This document shows positions 5,508 to 7,831 of a stretch of 7,831 nucleotides of DNA, in pieces. Made by a program: the position numbers and the translations under genes. Each line of letters starts with the position of its first letter. Position 1 is the stretch's first letter. The stretch comes from SAR202 cluster bacterium (GTDB taxonomy: Bacteria; Chloroflexota; Dehalococcoidia; UBA3495). Location of the stretch: assembly GCA_009392075.1 (NCBI GenBank), contig VFHG01000228.1:1-7831 (forward strand), given 5' to 3'. The notes under the pieces are model-generated. The model was not told the origin of the DNA and did not search any database. It saw nothing but the letters and a program-made list of their open reading frames with translations.

Positions 5508-5513
5508 CGGCCG

Positions 5514-7769
5514 ATGTCTACAGGCTCGGGATTACTGGAAGGACTTAACCCAGCGCAGAAAGAGGCCGTCGAGACCGTCGATGGCCCTCTCCTCATCGTG
5601 GCCGGGCCCGGCAGCGGCAAGACCCGGGTCATCACTCACCGCATCGCCTACCTGGTCCGAGAGTACGAGATCAGCCCTTTCAACATTCTGGCCATGACCT
5701 TCACCAACAAGGCCGCCAGGGAGATGCGGGAAAGGCTGGACCGGCTGGTCGGCTCCCGCAGCGACGCGCTGACCGTAGGCACGTTTCACTCCTTCTGCGC
5801 CAAGGTGCTGCGTATCGACGGGCACAACCTTGGCCTGGACTCCAACTACTCGATCTACGACGCCGACGACCAGGCCAAGATCATCAAGGACTCCATGGAA
5901 CTGGCGGAGATCGACCCCAAGCGAAACCCGCCCCGGGCCATCCTCAGCATGATCTCCAGCGCAAAGAACAAGATGTGGGACTCCAGGGCCTTCACCAAGA
6001 ACGCCGACAACTACTTCAAGGAGATCTGCGCCCAGGTCTACCACCACTACGAAGAGGCCCTGACCCGCAACAACGCTGTGGACTTCGACGACCTTTTGAT
6101 GAAGACAGTACAGCTCCTTCGGGAGTTTCCCGGCGTCAGGACGAAGTACAACGACCGCTACAAATACATCATGGTGGACGAGTTTCAGGACACCAACATC
6201 TCCCAGTACCAACTGGCCCGGTTCCTGGCTGAGTCCCACCAGAACATCTGCGTGGTGGGCGACCCCGACCAGTCGATCTACTCCTGGCGTAGCGCGGACA
6301 TCCGCAACATCCTCAGCTTCCAAGGTGACTACCCGCAGGCCAAGACCATCGCTCTGGACCAAAATTACCGGTCTACGGCGAATATCCTGGACGCCGCCAA
6401 GAATCTTATCTCCATAAACGGCCAGCGCATCCAGAAGGACCTGTTCACCGACAATTCCAAGGGGGACTTGGTGGAGATTCGGGAGGCCTATGACGAAGGA
6501 GAGGAAGCGTCCTTCGTTATCTCTGAAGCCGAACGGCTGGTACGCGAGAACGGGTATAAGCACGGCGACTGCGCGGTCATGTACCGGATCAACGCCCAGT
6601 CCCGCGCCCTGGAAGAAGCCTGCCTGCACCAAGGTACCCGGTACCGGCTCGTCGGCGGCATCCGCTTCTACAAGCGTCGTGAGGTCAAGGACCTGATGGC
6701 CTACCTGCACCTGGTCTATAACCCCAACGACGATGTGAACCTGGGCCGAGTGGTCAATGTGCCTCCCCGGGGCATCGGCGCTAAGTCCATGCAGCAACTG
6801 GGAGGCTGGGCTAGGAGCAAGAACCTGGGGCTTTTTGCGGCCATGCAAGAGGTAGCTGCCGCCCGGTTAGCCGGTGAGGACTGCCCCATCGCCATCACGA
6901 AGAAGGCCGCAACGTCCTTCGCAGACTTCGCTGTGACCATGGAGAAGCTCATCGAGCTGAGCAAGCGGGAAAAGGTCGTTGACCTGGTCGACCGGGTCGT
7001 TGAGGACACCGGCTTCCGCAATTTCATCCAGAACGGCGATGACAGTCCCCAGGAACGCTGGGAGAACATCATGGAGCTACGGGCCACCGCCCAGGAGTTC
7101 AACGCCGAGGCGCCGCCCGACGGCCTGGCCACACTGCTGGAACGCCTGTCCCTGGTGGCCGACGTGGACAACTACGAGGATGCCGACGACTCCATCACGC
7201 TGATCACCCTGCACCAGGCCAAAGGTTTAGAATTCCCGGTGGTGTTCATGGTGGGCATGGAGGAGGGGCTGCTTCCCCACAGCCGGTCCCTGGACGACGA
7301 GGACCAGCTTGAGGAGGAACGGCGACTTTGCTACGTGGGCATGACCCGCGCCGAGAAACGCCTCTACCTGACCCGCGCCTTCCGCCGCTCAATCTTCGGG
7401 GCCACTCGGGCCGGGGAGGGCTCCCGGTTCCTGAGAGACATCCCCGCCGAGCTGATCACATCGGGCTCCGGACCCACCAATAGCTCCGCTAGCGGTACAA
7501 GTAGATCGTTTGGCAAGCCAGGCGAGTCTAAGCGCCCGTCCTGGAACGCCTGGCAGGCACCGACTCCGGTGATCAATCGGGGCAAGCCTGAGTCGGCCCG
7601 CCCAACTTTGTCGGTGGGCGACTCGGTGCGCCACAATGCTTTTGGCGAAGGCGTGGTCACCCGCGTGGACGTAACAGCCTCCGACACCGAGGTCACCATC
7701 GAGTTTGAAGGCGGCGTCGGACAGAAACGCCTGCTGCTCAGTTTCGCGCCATTAGAGAAGATAGGCTAG
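5514..7769 (+). CDS. pcrA: PcrA/UvrD-type superfamily 1A DNA helicase (751 aa)
   Basis: An ATP-driven 3'-5' DNA helicase for nucleotide excision repair, mismatch repair, and removal of stalled RNA polymerase or recombinase filaments. All motifs are intact, counted from this start: Q-motif LNPAQ (11-15), Walker A GPGSGKT (31-37, K36), Ia MTFTNKAA, TFHSFC (90-95), Walker B VDEFQD (221-226), QSIYSWR (253-259), QNYRS (283-287), TLHQAKGLE (565-573) and YVGMTRA (607-613). After a Ser/Gly-rich flexible linker (about 648-699), the C-terminus holds SVGDSVRHNAFGEGVV, the small Tudor-like domain typical of PcrA/UvrD that in Bacillus PcrA contacts RNA polymerase. An in-frame ATG at 5493 would add MSCYNRP, but its coding would run through the -10 element; 5514 has no ribosome site and lies where transcription should begin, so I favour a leaderless start there. 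PcrA and UvrD cannot be fully separated by eye. Confidence 0.95.
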   Translation: MSTGSGLLEGLNPAQKEAVETVDGPLLIVAGPGSGKTRVITHRIAYLVREYEISPFNILAMTFTNKAAREMRERLDRLVGSRSDALTVGTFHSFCAKVLRIDGHNLGLDSNYSIYDADDQAKIIKDSMELAEIDPKRNPPRAILSMISSAKNKMWDSRAFTKNADNYFKEICAQVYHHYEEALTRNNAVDFDDLLMKTVQLLREFPGVRTKYNDRYKYIMVDEFQDTNISQYQLARFLAESHQNICVVGDPDQSIYSWRSADIRNILSFQGDYPQAKTIALDQNYRSTANILDAAKNLISINGQRIQKDLFTDNSKGDLVEIREAYDEGEEASFVISEAERLVRENGYKHGDCAVMYRINAQSRALEEACLHQGTRYRLVGGIRFYKRREVKDLMAYLHLVYNPNDDVNLGRVVNVPPRGIGAKSMQQLGGWARSKNLGLFAAMQEVAAARLAGEDCPIAITKKAATSFADFAVTMEKLIELSKREKVVDLVDRVVEDTGFRNFIQNGDDSPQERWENIMELRATAQEFNAEAPPDGLATLLERLSLVADVDNYEDADDSITLITLHQAKGLEFPVVFMVGMEEGLLPHSRSLDDEDQLEEERRLCYVGMTRAEKRLYLTRAFRRSIFGATRAGEGSRFLRDIPAELITSGSGPTNSSASGTSRSFGKPGESKRPSWNAWQAPTPVINRGKPESARPTLSVGDSVRHNAFGEGVVTRVDVTASDTEVTIEFEGGVGQKRLLLSFAPLEKIG

Positions 7770-7805
7770 CCTCGCCCCCGCAATTCCGATCAATTGGGAT
7801 ACAGA

Positions 7806-7830
7806 GACCTGCTCTAAAATTGAGCAAGTC
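7806..7830 (+). terminator. Possible terminator hairpin after pcrA (tail cut by window end)
   Basis: GAC-C-TGCTC, loop TAAAATT, GAGCA-A-GTC forms an eight-pair stem with a single C-A mismatch, 37 bases after the pcrA stop. The window ends one base later, so whether a T run follows cannot be seen. Confidence 0.4.
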
Positions 7831-7831
7831 A

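Noticed and set aside
5532..6848. A 438-residue open frame antisense to pcrA
   Set aside because: It lies wholly opposite strongly conserved helicase motifs. It is Val/Gly/Asp/His-rich with no recognisable domain, as expected for the mirror of a codon-biased GC-rich gene.
1..7831. Search for a mobile element, defence system, CRISPR or toxin-antitoxin pair
   Set aside because: No transposase, integrase, nuclease, Cas, toxin or repeat array is visible. PcrA here is a full, ordinary repair helicase with its own promoter rather than a defence helicase, and the small coiled-coil and zinc-ribbon genes are not paired with effector-like partners.

Overview
The window is a chromosomal, moderately GC-rich bacterial segment of housekeeping and accessory metabolic genes. 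No tRNA, rRNA, CRISPR array, insertion sequence or phage gene was seen. The gene mix (monofunctional-style small operons, an ArgJ-type acetyltransferase, a DUF1015 protein, an archaeal/Chloroflexota-like class V aminotransferase, a PcrA helicase beginning LNPAQKEAV) and the presence of a probable leaderless gene would fit an uncultured member of the Chloroflexota (Dehalococcoidia/SAR202-like). That placement is inference from the look of the proteins, not a proven assignment.

Layout. 1-691 (minus): 5' part of argJ, arginine biosynthesis, cut by the window edge. 692-899: divergent promoter region between argJ and the next gene, with a perfect dyad over the probable argJ promoter and a good sigma-70-type promoter for the plus-strand gene. 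900-2183 (plus): full-length DUF1015 protein. 2190-2660 (minus): small soluble coiled-coil protein of unknown role, converging on DUF1015 with only 6 bases between the stop codons. 2818-3927 (minus): PLP-dependent class V aminotransferase of the serine/alanine-glyoxylate type. 3928-4227: 300-base non-coding stretch with several small dyads. 4228-4644 (minus): zinc-ribbon plus transmembrane protein of unknown role. 4645-4848: divergent promoter region. 4849-5457 (plus): isochorismatase-fold hydrolase that lacks the usual nucleophilic cysteine. 5514-7769 (plus): PcrA/UvrD superfamily 1 helicase, probably translated from a leaderless mRNA. 7770-7831: a likely terminator hairpin at the window end.

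How the genes fit together. There is no obvious single pathway. ArgJ (acetyl-ornithine cycle), the aminotransferase (glyoxylate/serine/pyruvate exchange) and DUF1015 (often found beside serine-pathway genes, from memory) point to amino-acid metabolism on the left half. The helicase on the right is a separate DNA-repair unit. Three plus-strand genes each have an exact TATAAT upstream, so most genes here look individually transcribed rather than in a long operon. The most notable points are the cysteine-less isochorismatase homologue, the leaderless pcrA start, and the DUF1015/aminotransferase neighbourhood. I did not find a convincing new multi-gene system.
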